Source: Pseudomonadota bacterium (GTDB taxonomy: Bacteria; Pseudomonadota; Gammaproteobacteria; Burkholderiales; Casimicrobiaceae). From it: a stretch of 61,791 bases of DNA. The position numbers and the translations under genes are program-made. Position 1 is the first letter of the stretch, and each line of letters opens with the position of its first letter. The stretch lies in NCBI GenBank assembly GCA_018241745.1, contig JAFEDG010000153.1:1-61791 (forward strand). The letters run 5' to 3'. A model generated the notes under the pieces. It did no database searches, was not told the DNA's origin, and worked only from the letters and a program-made list of their open reading frames with translations. Below, piece after piece: positions 1 through 12,812 of the stretch.

Positions 1-314
1 AGCGCCGCCGCGGTGACCAGGTTGGTGGCGCCGGGCCCGATCGACGTCGTGCACGCCATCATCCGGCGGCGGAACGACGCCTTGGCATACGCGATGGCCG
101 TGTGCGCCATCGCCTGCTCGTTGTGCGCGCGGTACGTGGGCAGCGTGTCGCGCACGCCGTACAGCGCCTCGCCGAAGGCTGCGACGTTGCCGTGGCCGAA
201 GATCGCGAAGACGCCGGCGAACAGCGGGACTTCCGCGCCGTGCTCGTCGACCGTGTACTGCGCGGCCATCCAGCGCGCGAGCGCTTGCGCCATCGTCAGG
301 CGAACGTCGCTCAT
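1..314 (-). CDS. iolD: IolD, 3D-trihydroxycyclohexane-1,2-dione hydrolase, N-terminal part (cut by window edge)
   Basis: This is the first 104 codons of a thiamine-diphosphate enzyme of inositol breakdown that opens the ring of trihydroxycyclohexane-dione. Visible family motifs are PLFAGVFAIFGHGNVA, then LPTYRAHNEQAMAH, which holds the glutamate that activates ThDP, then MMACTTSIGPGATNLVT. The start ATG overlaps the TGA of the upstream iolC by 4 bp, so the two are one operon and probably translationally coupled. The rest of the gene lies beyond position 1. Confidence 0.93.
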   Translation of the reverse strand, partial: MSDVRLTMAQALARWMAAQYTVDEHGAEVPLFAGVFAIFGHGNVAAFGEALYGVRDTLPTYRAHNEQAMAHTAIAYAKASFRRRMMACTTSIGPGATNLVTAAA

Positions 315-2263
315 GCGCGCGCGGCGCGCCAGCGCCCGACGAGGTCGACATAGCGGGCCGCCGCCGCGTCGACGAACGCGCGATCGTCGAGCGTACCGGC
401 GAGCCATGCGCGCGACGGTTCGCCGAACAACGTGCGGCCGACAGCGAAGCCCTTCACCGACTTGACACCGCGCGTCGCCGCGAAGCCTTGCGCCAGCGTG
501 TCCATTGGGGCTTTGAGTCCCAGCACCAGTACGCCGCGACAGTAAGGATCGCGTTCCGCGACCAGTGCATCGACCGCCTTCCACTCGTCGGCGCTCATCG
601 ACGCGAGCTTCCACCACTCGGGCACGATGCCCAGGTTGTAGAGACGCTTCAGCGCGCGCAGCAGGACGAACGGCGTGTGCGGGTCGCCGTCCGGGGCGCC
701 AGCGCGGGGCTGCGCGGGTGGAATGACTTCCAGCAGCAGCGGCTGGCCGCTCGCCTGGCAGGCGGCATGCAACGCCGCGAGCTGCGTTTCCTGCTCGAGC
801 CGATGCGCCGGCGGATCGTCCGGGTGATAGGCGACGAGGCACTTGACGACCTGCTCGACTGGCCACGACGCGAGCGTCGTGCCGATCGACGGACCGCGGT
901 CGAACGCAAGCGGGTTGCTGCCGGGCGTCTCGACCGGGCGCCCCACCCACCAGCCGCGGCCGGTGGCGGCGTTCAGTGCATCGGCGCCGTAGCGGTCGTC
1001 GATCAGCACACCGACGCGGCCTTGCAACCCGGCGTCGCGCTCGGCCTTGGCGACCGCGTCGACGAGCAGCGATTTGAGGCGCGGCAGGCGTGCCTCGTCC
1101 GCGCCGGCTTCGCGTGCCATGTCGTAGAACTGCGGGCGATGGTCGAACGCGAACACGAAAAGCTCGTCGTGCCTGCGATACGGCGCTGTCACGCGGTGCA
1201 GCCGCGTCAGCGTCGCGTCGCGGTCCGGCCGCGGGATCTCCGCGGCGTGGGCGAGGAAGTAGTCGAGCTCGATGCGCGTCGGCATCGCCGGCGCGCAGCC
1301 GTGGCGCGAGACGACCAGCGCGCCGCAGGCATTGGCATAGCGGCAGCACGCGTCGTAATCCTCGCCGCGCAGCCAGCCGGAAAGGAAGCCCGCGTTGAAC
1401 GCGTCGCCGGCGCCCAGCACGTTCAACACCTCGACCGTGACGCCCTTGCCGTTGAACGCGTCGTCCAGCGACGCGGGAATCGCGCCGTCGATCACCGCGC
1501 AGCCCAGCGGGCCGCGCTTGACGACGAGCGTCGCCGGCGTCACGGCGCGGATCGCGCGCAACGCCGTCATGATGTCGGTGCTGCCGCCGGCGATCGCGAA
1601 TTCCTCGATCGTGCCGATCACGAGGTCGAACAGCGGCAGGATGCCCTTCATGTGCTGCGTGACGCCGTCGCTGGCGATGAACCGCGTCTCGCCGTCGCCG
1701 CGCGCCGTGAGGCCCCACAGGACCGGGCGGTAGTCGATGTCGAGGATCGTGCGCACGTCGCGGCGCCGGGCGCGCTCGCACGCGGCGGTGCTCACCGCGT
1801 GCACGTGCGGCGTGGAGAAATGCGTGCCGGTGATCAGCAACGCCTTCGACGACGCGATGAAATCTTCTGCAACATCCGCGTCCGTCACCGCCATGTCCGC
1901 GCAATTCTCGCGGTAGAAGATCAGCGGGAACGTGTCCTTGTCCTTGATGCCGAGCACGACGGCGGCGGTGAGGCGCGACGGGTCCCGGCTCACGTGCGAG
2001 ACGTCGCAGCCTTCCGCAGCCAGCGTCTCGACGAGGAAGCGGCCCATCGCGTCGTCGCCGACGCGCGCCGCCATGGCGGCGGAAAGACCGAGGCGCGCGC
2101 AGCCGAACGTCGTGTTGGCCGACGAGCCGCCCAGGTACTTGGCGAACGTCGCGACGTCCTCGAGGCGGGCGCCGATCTGTTGTGCGTAGAAATCGACGGC
2201 GAGCCGGCCCAGGCCGATGATGTCGAAACGCCGGCCGGCGGCAAAACGAGTGGTGTTTTTCAT
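311..2263 (-). CDS. iolC: IolC, 5-dehydro-2-deoxygluconokinase fused to a DUF2090 aldolase-like domain
   Basis: A 650-residue two-domain protein. Residues about 10-335 are a PfkB-family sugar kinase with GGSSAN at 45-50 and the signature NVLGAGDAFNAGF at 281-293, where D287 is the expected catalytic base. Residues about 365-650 are DUF2090, a TIM-barrel domain related to class I aldolases that starts near ELFVFAFDHRPQF. The kinase phosphorylates 5-dehydro-2-deoxy-D-gluconate; the second domain may act on the phosphorylated product, which is inference. I chose the ATG at 2263 because the kinase fold begins right after it; the frame stays open upstream to 2332 but that stretch has no family character. 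It is followed directly by iolD. Confidence 0.92.
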   Translation of the reverse strand: MKNTTRFAAGRRFDIIGLGRLAVDFYAQQIGARLEDVATFAKYLGGSSANTTFGCARLGLSAAMAARVGDDAMGRFLVETLAAEGCDVSHVSRDPSRLTAAVVLGIKDKDTFPLIFYRENCADMAVTDADVAEDFIASSKALLITGTHFSTPHVHAVSTAACERARRRDVRTILDIDYRPVLWGLTARGDGETRFIASDGVTQHMKGILPLFDLVIGTIEEFAIAGGSTDIMTALRAIRAVTPATLVVKRGPLGCAVIDGAIPASLDDAFNGKGVTVEVLNVLGAGDAFNAGFLSGWLRGEDYDACCRYANACGALVVSRHGCAPAMPTRIELDYFLAHAAEIPRPDRDATLTRLHRVTAPYRRHDELFVFAFDHRPQFYDMAREAGADEARLPRLKSLLVDAVAKAERDAGLQGRVGVLIDDRYGADALNAATGRGWWVGRPVETPGSNPLAFDRGPSIGTTLASWPVEQVVKCLVAYHPDDPPAHRLEQETQLAALHAACQASGQPLLLEVIPPAQPRAGAPDGDPHTPFVLLRALKRLYNLGIVPEWWKLASMSADEWKAVDALVAERDPYCRGVLVLGLKAPMDTLAQGFAATRGVKSVKGFAVGRTLFGEPSRAWLAGTLDDRAFVDAAAARYVDLVGRWRAARA

Positions 2264-2379
2264 GGAGAAATGAGGCGCGGCACGCATCAGCAATGCGGCG
2301 GCGCGCGGGGAATGTGACAATAGCAGATTCATGCGCTGCGTCGTCGTCGCAGCGCAGCAACCAACCGGGAGTTCAACGC
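2264..2379. promoter_or_regulatory. Divergent promoter region between iolC and iolG-like gene
   Basis: These 116 bp separate two divergent genes of inositol metabolism, so the promoters of both must lie here. I could not pick out a convincing -35/-10 pair or an operator. A GGGAG ribosome binding site for the rightward gene lies near 2367-2371. Confidence 0.5.
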
Positions 2380-3405
2380 GTGGCGCAACAAGCGGTGCGG
2401 ATCGGGATCGCCGGCCTCGGCCGGCTGGGGAAGCGGCTCGCGGGCATCCTGCATGGCCAGGTCCCCGGGGCGACGGTCGTCGCGGCAGCGAGCCCGGCCG
2501 AAGACGAGCGGAGATGGGCGCGGGAAGTGCTCGGCCTGGCCGACGTCGTCGCGGATTTCGAAGCCCTGCTGGCCCTGCCCGGGCTCGACGCGGTCGCCAT
2601 CGTGACCCCCACGTCGCAGCATTCCGACCAGGTGATCGCCGCGCTGGCGGCGGGCAAGCACGTGTACTGCGAGAAACCGCTGGCGCTGGACGTCGCCGCC
2701 TGCGAGCGCGTCGAGGCTGCTGCCGCGGCGCATCCGGAGCTGCGCGTGCTCGTCGGCTTCGTGCGCCGCTTCGACCCGCAGTACGCCGCGGCGAGCGCGA
2801 AGATCCGCGCGGGCGCCATCGGCGCGCCTTACCTCGTGCGCTCGCAGACGCTGGACAAGCTCGACCCGTCGGGCTTCTTCGTCAAGTTCGCGCCGACGTC
2901 GGGCGGCATCTTCCTCGACATGAGCATCCACGACGTCGACTGCGCGCGCTTCCTGCTCGGCGACCCCAAGGCGAAGCGCGTCTACGCATCGGGGATCATC
3001 GCGGTCCACGATGGCCTGGCGGCGTGCGGCGACATCGACAACGGCGTCGCGACGATCGAATTCGAAGGCGGCAAGCTGGCCGTGCTGACCGCGTCGCGGA
3101 CGCTTGCGTCGGGCATGGAGGCGACGACGGAAGTGTTCGGTACGGCGGGGCGCATAAGCATCGGCTACGGCATCAAGGACGGCGGCCTCGACATCAGCGA
3201 CGCCGCCGGTACGCGCACCGAAGGCATTCCCACGTTCTGGGAGCGGTTCGGCGCCGCGTTCCCGGTGGAGCTCGAGGCGTTCGTGCGCGCCGTGCGCGAA
3301 GGCGCGCCGTTGCCGCTCACACTTGCCGACGCCACCGAGAACACGCGGATCGCCGCAGCGATCACGCAGGCGTATCGTACGGGGCAGCCCGTCGACCTGG
3401 CCTGA
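2380..3405 (+). CDS. iolG: Gfo/Idh/MocA oxidoreductase, probable inositol 2-dehydrogenase
   Basis: A 341-residue NAD-dependent dehydrogenase. The Rossmann motif IGIAGLGRLGKR opens the protein, the catalytic EKP lysine is in GKHVYCEKPLAL, and the C-terminal substrate domain shows GGIFLDMSIHDVDCARF with the usual Asp/His pair. Members such as IolG oxidise myo-inositol to scyllo-inosose, the first step of the pathway that iolD and iolC continue, and the divergent position next to them supports this substrate. The GTG at 2380 is the best start because it follows a GGGAG site and lies just before the Rossmann fold; upstream in-frame codons back to 2293 overlap the promoter region. Confidence 0.85.
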   Translation: MAQQAVRIGIAGLGRLGKRLAGILHGQVPGATVVAAASPAEDERRWAREVLGLADVVADFEALLALPGLDAVAIVTPTSQHSDQVIAALAAGKHVYCEKPLALDVAACERVEAAAAAHPELRVLVGFVRRFDPQYAAASAKIRAGAIGAPYLVRSQTLDKLDPSGFFVKFAPTSGGIFLDMSIHDVDCARFLLGDPKAKRVYASGIIAVHDGLAACGDIDNGVATIEFEGGKLAVLTASRTLASGMEATTEVFGTAGRISIGYGIKDGGLDISDAAGTRTEGIPTFWERFGAAFPVELEAFVRAVREGAPLPLTLADATENTRIAAAITQAYRTGQPVDLA

Positions 3406-3445
3406 TCCACGGGTGCCGCCCGTGTCAGCCCATCGGAGGTCGCAG

Positions 3446-4789
3446 ATGAAGCATCCATCCGCCTGGCTCGGCCTGGCACTCGCGTGCGTCGCGACGCCGC
3501 TCGCGGCGCAGACGCCGCCTGCTACCGCCGTCCTGTTCAAGAACGTCCGCGTCTTCGACGGCAGCGGCTCCGCGCTGTCGGCACCCGAGAACGTGCTGGT
3601 GCGCGGCAACCGCGTCGAGCGGATTTCCGCGGCGCCGATCGATGCCGCCGACGCGACGGTCATCGATGGCGCTGGACGCACGCTGATGCCCGGCCTCATC
3701 GACATGCACTGGCACGCGACACTCGTGCGCCCTTCGCCGGCGCAGGCATTGTCCGCCGACGTCGGCTACACGATGATCGTGGCAGGTGCGGAAGCCGACG
3801 ACACGCTGATGCGAGGTTTCACCACGGTCCGCGACATGGGCGGTCCCAGCTTCGGGCTCAAGCGCGCGATCGACGAAGGTGTCATCCCCGGCCCGCGCAT
3901 CTATCCTTCCGGCGCGCTGTTGACGGTGACCGGCGGGCACGGCGACTTCCGCCAGCGCTTCGAGGTTCCGCGCATCGAGGGCATGCCGCTCGCGCGAATG
4001 GAGCAACTCGGCGCGGCGATCGTCACCGACACGCCGGACCAGGTGCGGCGCCGCGCGCGCGAGCAGATGATGCAGGGCGCGTCGCAGATCAAGCTCACCG
4101 CCAGCGGCGGCGTCTCGTCGCCGCACAGCCCGATCGACGTCGTCACGTTCACCGAAGGCGAGTTGCGCGCGGCGGTCGAGGTCGCCAACGACTGGGGTAC
4201 CTACGTCGCCGCGCACGCCTACACGCCCGCGTCGATGCAGCGCGCCATCCGCGCCGGCGTGCAGTGCATCGAGCACGGCCAGCTGATGGACGAAGCGACG
4301 GCGAAGATGATGGCGGACAAGGGCGTGTGGCTCAGCATCCAGCCGTTCCCCGACAACGTCGAGGACATCTTTCCGCCAGGCTCCGTCGAGCGCGAAAAGG
4401 CGATCGAGGTGCGGCAGGGCACCAACACGGCGTACCGGCTGGCACGTCAGTACCACCTGAAGACGGCGTTCGGCACCGACATCCTGTTCTCGCCAACGCT
4501 GGCGAAGACGCAGGGCGCGCTGCTCGCGAGCCTCGCGCAGTGGTACACGCCGGCGGAGGCACTGGCGATGGCCACTGGCACCAATGCACAGTTGCTCGCG
4601 CTGTCGGGTGAGCGCAATCCTTATCGTGGCAAGCTGGGTGTCGTCGCGGAAGGCGCGTTCGCCGACCTGCTGCTGGTCGACGGCGATCCGACGGCAGACC
4701 TGAAACTCGTCGCGGACCCGGCGAAGAACTTCGTCGTGATCATGAAGGACGGGAAGATCTACAAGAACACCGTCCCCCGGCGCTCGTAG
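3446..4789 (+). CDS. Exported metal-dependent amidohydrolase
   Basis: A 447-residue amidohydrolase-superfamily protein with a cleavable signal peptide (residues 1-21, ending AAQ). The metal-binding HWH is at 88-90, a lysine suited to carboxylation is at K216 in QIKLTAS, further metal histidines are H257 and H277, and a catalytic aspartate sits in FGTDILF. This layout fits the imidazolonepropionase/prolidase-like exported hydrolases that cut small amides or dipeptides; the substrate cannot be read from sequence. A strong GGAGGT site at 3435-3440 fixes the start. It follows iolG by 40 bp on the same strand and may be cotranscribed, but a role in inositol use is not evident. Confidence 0.85.
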   Translation: MKHPSAWLGLALACVATPLAAQTPPATAVLFKNVRVFDGSGSALSAPENVLVRGNRVERISAAPIDAADATVIDGAGRTLMPGLIDMHWHATLVRPSPAQALSADVGYTMIVAGAEADDTLMRGFTTVRDMGGPSFGLKRAIDEGVIPGPRIYPSGALLTVTGGHGDFRQRFEVPRIEGMPLARMEQLGAAIVTDTPDQVRRRAREQMMQGASQIKLTASGGVSSPHSPIDVVTFTEGELRAAVEVANDWGTYVAAHAYTPASMQRAIRAGVQCIEHGQLMDEATAKMMADKGVWLSIQPFPDNVEDIFPPGSVEREKAIEVRQGTNTAYRLARQYHLKTAFGTDILFSPTLAKTQGALLASLAQWYTPAEALAMATGTNAQLLALSGERNPYRGKLGVVAEGAFADLLLVDGDPTADLKLVADPAKNFVVIMKDGKIYKNTVPRRS

Positions 4790-4815
4790 GCCGCCAACGG
4801 AGAGGACTTCGGCAC

Positions 4816-5724
4816 ATGCGTATTGCGATCATCGGCGCCGGTGGCGTCGGCGGATATTTCGGCGCCAAGCTCGCGCTTGGCGGCCACGACGTGCACTTCG
4901 TCGCGCGCGGCAAGCACCTGGCCGCGATGCGCGACGGCGGCTTGCGCGTGCTGAGCGCAGCCGGCGACTTCGCAGTCCCGGCGCCGCGCGCCACCGACGA
5001 CCCCGCGACGATCGGGCCGGTGGACGCCGTACTGATCGCCGTCAAGCTGTGGGACACGGAGGGCGCCGCGCGCGCCGCGTTGCCGTTGCTCGGCGCGGAC
5101 ACTGCAGTCGTTTCACTGCAGAACAGCGTGAAGAAGGACGACGTCCTCGCCGCCATCCTGCCGCCGTCCGCGCCCGTCGGCGGCGTCGCGTACATCTCGG
5201 CGCAGATAGCCGAGCCGGGTGTCATCCGCCATGTCGGCGCGATGGCGAAATTGGTGTTCGGCGAGTTCGACGGGCAACGCTCGCCGCGCGTGGAGGCGCT
5301 GCTCGCGGCCTGCCGCGGGTCCGGCATCGACGCCGACGTGCCGGGCGACATCCGCCGCGCGTTGTGGGAGAAGTTCGTGTTCCTCGCGTCGCTGGCCGCG
5401 GTGACGTCCGCGATCCGCAAGCCGATCGGGCCGATCCGCGAGAACCCGCGCACGCGCGCGCTGTTCCTCGACGCGATGCGCGAGGTCGTGGCCGTCGCGC
5501 GCGCCGAGGGCGTGGCCGTGGCTCCCGATTTCGCGGACACGCGCCTCGCCTTCGCGGACACGCTGCCGGCCGCGATGACGTCGTCGATGCACGGCGACCT
5601 CGACCACGGGTACAAGCTGGAGGTCGAGTGGCTGTCCGGGGACGTCGTCGCGCGCGGCGAGCGACTGGGCGTGCCTACGCCGGTGCATCGCGTGCTGCGC
5701 GACGTGCTGACGCTCTACGCCTAG
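4816..5724 (+). CDS. 2-dehydropantoate 2-reductase family protein
   Basis: A 302-residue NADPH-dependent reductase of the PanE/ApbA family. The N-terminal motif MRIAIIGAGGVGGYFGAKLA binds the cofactor, IAVKLWD carries the conserved lysine region, and LWEKFVFLAS contains the C-terminal catalytic lysine. Family members reduce ketopantoate in coenzyme A synthesis, but many paralogues act on other 2-oxo acids, and a second copy lies at 45922-46938, so the pantothenate role is not assured. Its TAG stop codon is part of a REP-like element that begins at the same position. Confidence 0.8.
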   Translation: MRIAIIGAGGVGGYFGAKLALGGHDVHFVARGKHLAAMRDGGLRVLSAAGDFAVPAPRATDDPATIGPVDAVLIAVKLWDTEGAARAALPLLGADTAVVSLQNSVKKDDVLAAILPPSAPVGGVAYISAQIAEPGVIRHVGAMAKLVFGEFDGQRSPRVEALLAACRGSGIDADVPGDIRRALWEKFVFLASLAAVTSAIRKPIGPIRENPRTRALFLDAMREVVAVARAEGVAVAPDFADTRLAFADTLPAAMTSSMHGDLDHGYKLEVEWLSGDVVARGERLGVPTPVHRVLRDVLTLYA

Positions 5725-5767
5725 GGTCTGACCCTATTTTCCACGTAGTGGAAATTAGGGTCGGACC

Positions 5768-5770
<3 letters not shown>
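5722..5770. repeat. REP-like paired palindrome, copy 1
   Basis: Two 13-bp palindromic cores of the form AGGGTCNGACCCT lie at 5723-5735 and 5757-5769. They face each other around an inner hairpin, TTTCCAC/GTGGAAA, at about 5738-5752. The left unit supplies the TAG stop of the panE-like gene (5722-5724) and the right unit supplies the TAG stop of ettA on the other strand (5768-5770). The whole can fold into one long stem and probably also acts as a bidirectional terminator for these convergent genes. Three more copies are at 22508, 23657 and 54571. Confidence 0.85.
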
Positions 5771-7429
<1,659 letters not shown>

Positions 7430-7469
7430 TGCGCAAGGGGGCCGTGCGGACGACTGGGAGGGATCGAAC

Positions 7470-7484
7470 CTGCGATTATCGCAG
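7470..7484. promoter_or_regulatory. Perfect palindrome upstream of ettA
   Basis: CTGCGA and TCGCAG flank a 3-base loop TTA in the 96-bp gap between the DUF4124 gene and ettA. There is no T-tract, so it could be a hairpin in the ettA leader or an operator rather than a terminator. No role is assigned. Confidence 0.3.
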
Positions 7485-7525
7485 GATCGAGGCTGCGCCG
7501 CGGCGCGGGATGCGCGCGGAGGACG

Positions 7526-8197
7526 TCAGTTGCGCGACGTGGCGCTGGTGCCAGCGGCGCGCGCGTCGGCCTGGGCCTTCAGTTCGCGCCAGCGCACGGT
7601 GAATCCGTCGTAGCGGGCGGACGTCGCCGCGTACTCCTGCTTCTTGGCGGCGACCAGCGCCTGCTGCTTGCCGATCTCGTCGTCGACGGACTCGATCTCG
7701 CGTTCCAGCGCTTCCGGCACCGGCTTGCTGCCGAGCGCCGTCTTGCGCGCGACGAGCTCGTCGCGCCGCTTGCTGAGTTGTGCGATGAACGCGTTGGTCG
7801 ACTGGATCTGGCTGTCGATGGTGGCCAGCGCGCGATTCTTCGACAGCGTGATCTCGCCTTCCGTCGAAAACGACTGCATCAACGCGCGATCGGCCCGTTC
7901 GGATTCCTCGCGCGCCTTCGCCGCAGCGGCGATGCGCCGGTCCTCCTCGTCCTTGGCGGCGCGCTGTGCGGCCGTCAGCGGCGGGTCGATCTTGCGAATG
8001 GGCACGGCCTGCTTGTCGAGCACCGTCGCGCCCTTGTTCACCTGGTCGGGCGGCATCGTGTCCGTGTAATGGACCACGCCCTTGTCGTCGACCCACTTGT
8101 ACGTCTGCTGGGCCGCGGCACCCGTGCACGCGAGCGCGCACAATGCCGCGACGAGCGGCATGCGCAGCGATGCGGGGCGGGCGAAAGCCAGGCTCAT
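7526..8197 (-). CDS. DUF4124 domain-containing exported protein
   Basis: A 223-residue protein with a signal peptide (residues 1-28, ending GAAAQ) followed at once by a DUF4124 domain containing TYKWVDDKGVVHYTDTMPP, a short periplasmic module of unknown function widespread in Gram-negative bacteria. The rest is charged and helical, with a likely coiled coil between about residues 60 and 200. The ATG overlaps the pyrE stop by 4 bp (ATGA), so it is cotranscribed with pyrE, although the products are unrelated in function as far as known. Confidence 0.8.
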   Translation of the reverse strand: MSLAFARPASLRMPLVAALCALACTGAAAQQTYKWVDDKGVVHYTDTMPPDQVNKGATVLDKQAVPIRKIDPPLTAAQRAAKDEEDRRIAAAAKAREESERADRALMQSFSTEGEITLSKNRALATIDSQIQSTNAFIAQLSKRRDELVARKTALGSKPVPEALEREIESVDDEIGKQQALVAAKKQEYAATSARYDGFTVRWRELKAQADARAAGTSATSRN

Positions 8198-8850
8198 TGC
8201 ACGCCGTACTCCGCGTGGTAGGCAGCGAGTGCCGCCTTGTGCGAAGCCAGCGCCGGAGTGCGGTCGATGAACACGCGCAGATCGTCGAGCGTGGCAATGC
8301 ATACGACGGGCAACCCGAAGTCCGCCTCGAGCTCCTGCACGGCCGAGCGCGCGCCGCGCCCGCGTTCCTTGCGGTCGAAGGCGATCATCACCGCCACCGG
8401 CGTGGCACCGTGCGCACGCACGAGCTCGATGGCCTCGCGCTTGGCGCCGCCGTCGGTGATCACGTCGTCGACGATCACCACCCGCCCCTTAAGTGGCGCG
8501 CCCACGATGACGCCACCCTCGCCGTGGTCCTTGGCTTCCTTGCGGTTGAAGCTGTAAGGCACATTCTGACCTTTTTGGGCCAGCGAGACGGCGGTTGCGG
8601 CCGCGAGCGTGATGCCCTTGTACGCGGGACCGAACAGCTGGTCGAAGGCAACCCCCGAGGCGCGCAGCGCATCGGCGTAGAAGCCGCCCAGCTGGCGGAG
8701 GCTCTCGCCATCATTGAACGCCCCCGCGTTGAAGAAATAGGGCGACTTGCGACCGGCCTTCGTGACGAAATCCCCGAATCGAAGCACGTCGTATGCCAGT
8801 GCAAATGCGAGGAAACGCTGGCGGAAGTCGGCAATCGCGGTGTTTTCCAT
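8194..8850 (-). CDS. pyrE: Orotate phosphoribosyltransferase
   Basis: A 218-residue enzyme of pyrimidine synthesis that joins orotate to PRPP to give OMP. The PRPP-binding signature VVIVDDVITDGG is clear, and FGDFVTKAGRKSPYFFNAG is the family N-terminal region. I took the ATG at 8850 because it gives the normal PyrE length; the open frame upstream to 8943 would run into the divergent promoter. The gene is divergent to xth with 92 bp between starts, and DUF4124 is coupled behind it. Confidence 0.95.
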   Translation of the reverse strand: MENTAIADFRQRFLAFALAYDVLRFGDFVTKAGRKSPYFFNAGAFNDGESLRQLGGFYADALRASGVAFDQLFGPAYKGITLAAATAVSLAQKGQNVPYSFNRKEAKDHGEGGVIVGAPLKGRVVIVDDVITDGGAKREAIELVRAHGATPVAVMIAFDRKERGRGARSAVQELEADFGLPVVCIATLDDLRVFIDRTPALASHKAALAAYHAEYGVQ

Positions 8851-8942
8851 CGTGGTGCCGATTATAAGGGCGGGCCGCGCCGGCGGTGGCCGTGGCACGC
8901 CCCCTTTAAAATGAGGGTCATCCCCCCACGCTGGTCCGTCCA

Positions 8943-9901
8943 ATGCGCATAATCACGCTGAACGTCAATGGCATCCGCGCTGCGGAGCGCAAGGGCCTCG
9001 CCGGGTGGCTCGACCAGGCCGAGCCCTGGGACGTCCTGTGCGTGCAGGAGCTCAAGTGCCATCCGGCCGAGGTACCGGAGCCGCTGCGCAGCCCCGGCGC
9101 GAGCCACGCGACGTTCCACGCCGCGCAGAAGAAGGGCTACAGCGGCGTGGCGGTGTATTCGAAGGTCCCGCATCGCGGGCAAGTCGGCTTTGGCACGCCG
9201 GAATTCGACGACGAAGGCCGCTACGCGGAAGCCCACTTCGGCAACGTCACGGTGATCAGCCTCTACCTGCCGTCGGGATCGTCCGGCGAGCACCGCCAGG
9301 CCTCCAAGTTCCGCTTCCTCGAGGTCTTCCTGCCGCACCTCACGGCGCTGCGCGCGGCCGGCCGCGAGATCGTGCTGTGTGGCGACTGGAACATCGCGCA
9401 CCAGCCGATCGACCTCAAGAACTGGAAGAGCAACCAGAAGAACTCGGGTTTCCTGCCCGAGGAGCGCGCGTGGCTCACGCGCGTGTTCGACGAGATCGGC
9501 TTCGTCGACGTGTTCCGTCGCGTCGACACGCGCGCCGATCAATACACGTGGTGGTCCAACCGCGGCCAGGCGTGGGCCAAGAACGTCGGCTGGCGCATCG
9601 ATTACCAGATCGCCACACCGGCCATCGCCGCCACGGCGCGGGCGGTGTCGATCTACAAGGACCAGCGCTTCTCCGACCATGCGCCGCTGATCATCGACTA
9701 CGACTTCGCGATCGATGGCAGTGGGCCAACCGCGACGCGGAAGCGGCCACCGCGCGCAGCGGCGACTCCGCCGCCCGCGCCGGTGGCGAAGCCGAAACCC
9801 GTGCCGGTGACGAAGCCGAAGCCCGCGCCGGTGGCGAAGCCGAAGCCCGCGCCGGTGGCGAAGCCGAAGCCCGCCGCGCGCAAGCGCAGCACGCGCACGC
9901 G

Positions 9902-9905
<4 letters not shown>
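8943..9905 (+). CDS. xth: Exodeoxyribonuclease III with a repetitive basic C-terminal tail
   Basis: An exonuclease III / AP endonuclease of the base-excision repair pathway. The N-terminal LNVNGIRAA, catalytic E36 in VQELKCH, the GDWNIAH motif and the terminal SDHAPL histidine are all present within the first 255 or so residues, which is the full usual length. Unusually it continues to 320 residues with a Lys/Pro/Ala tail that includes four 8-residue units (PAPVAKPK type) and ends RKRSTRTR. The tail looks disordered and strongly positive, fit for DNA binding. The stop overlaps the next gene's ATG by 4 bp. Confidence 0.92.
9774..9869 (+). repeat. Four tandem 24-bp repeats in the xth tail
   Basis: Units at 9774-9797, 9798-9821, 9822-9845 and 9846-9869 each encode an octapeptide close to PAPVAKPK; units 3 and 4 are identical and units 1 and 2 differ by a few bases. 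The 24-bp period keeps frame, so copy number can change by slippage without breaking the gene. Confidence 0.9.
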
Positions 9906-11830
<1,925 letters not shown>

Positions 11831-11837
11831 CGCGCGA

Positions 11838-12812
11838 TCAGCGCTCGGGCATCCAGACGATCGCCGCGAGACGCCACTCGCGCAGGTCGTTGCGCTGCCA
11901 GACGTGCACGTACCATCCCTGCTCGACGCCACCGACGCCGGACGTGCGCGTGTAGCGGCCCCACGAATACGCGAAATCCTCGCTCGCCGACACCACGACG
12001 TCCGCCGGCACCCAGTCCAGGCGGCCGCCGGCCGGCTGCAGCGCGGCCTGGATGCCGACGCCGAACGTGGCGGCGGGACCGGGCCGCAGCCAGCGCGTCG
12101 TCGACGTCGTCAGGCTGTAGAACGACGGCAGCGATCCGGACACGTCGGGCGGCGACAGCGTGAGGCTGTGCGGGGCGCGCTCGAGCGCGAGCAGCGCATC
12201 GCGGCTGGCGGCGCGCGTCTGCGCGTTCAGCGTACGCGGGACGCGCACGTCGACGATCGGCGCGCGGAAATTGGCGAAGCCCTCCTGCGGTGGCGCGACG
12301 TCCGTCGTCACCCCTGCGTCGAGCACGACGCGCCAGCCGCGCGGTGTCTGCGCCCACACGGAGAAGAAATAGCCGACCTCGACCGGCGGCGTGTTGGCCG
12401 GATCCGTCCGGCGCGTGACGCGAAACGGCCCGGTCGTGAAGCCCAGGTCGCCGACATGCGCGACGGCGCCTGCCTGCGGCGCCCACTGCACGACGATCCC
12501 ACCATCGCCGGGCTTGGGCGGATGCGCAGCCTGGTATTCGCCAAACCGCACCGGGCCGGGCCGGAACACGATGGCCTCGGGTTCGATGAAATGCGTGAAC
12601 GCCGCGCTGAAGCCCGAGACCGCCGCGTCGCGCGAGAACGCGCGCTCCGCGTTGAACAGTGCGTCCAGCGTCTCGTCCGCATAGCTCATCGTCAACGCCG
12701 TGCACGAGCCCAGCAGTGCGCATGCAGCGGCCAGCGCCGCAGTGGTCAACCGCGCGCGCAGCGAACGCGGGACGACAACCCGGCATGTCGGGACAGGCGA
12801 CGCGACGCTCAT
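11838..12812 (-). CDS. Predicted lipoprotein with NTF2-like domains
   Basis: A 324-residue protein whose N-terminus is a basic region, a hydrophobic run and the lipobox LLGSC, so it is probably a lipoprotein. The mature part looks like two NTF2/SnoaL-like (DUF4440-type) folds: one at about residues 50-165 (DALFNAERAFSRDAAV, PEAIVFRPGPVRFGEY, GYFFSVWAQTPRGWRVVLD) and one at the C-terminus (YAYSWGRY-like strand, WYVHVWQRND, WRLAAIVWMP). No catalytic residues are evident. The start overlaps the methyltransferase stop by 4 bp. It ends 7 bp from the convergent ABC-F gene. Confidence 0.7.
   Translation of the reverse strand: MSVASPVPTCRVVVPRSLRARLTTAALAAACALLGSCTALTMSYADETLDALFNAERAFSRDAAVSGFSAAFTHFIEPEAIVFRPGPVRFGEYQAAHPPKPGDGGIVVQWAPQAGAVAHVGDLGFTTGPFRVTRRTDPANTPPVEVGYFFSVWAQTPRGWRVVLDAGVTTDVAPPQEGFANFRAPIVDVRVPRTLNAQTRAASRDALLALERAPHSLTLSPPDVSGSLPSFYSLTTSTTRWLRPGPAATFGVGIQAALQPAGGRLDWVPADVVVSASEDFAYSWGRYTRTSGVGGVEQGWYVHVWQRNDLREWRLAAIVWMPER

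Noticed and set aside
9774..9869. Possible CRISPR or minisatellite
   Set aside because: The 24-bp units are directly adjacent without spacers and lie in frame inside xth, so they are a coding repeat.
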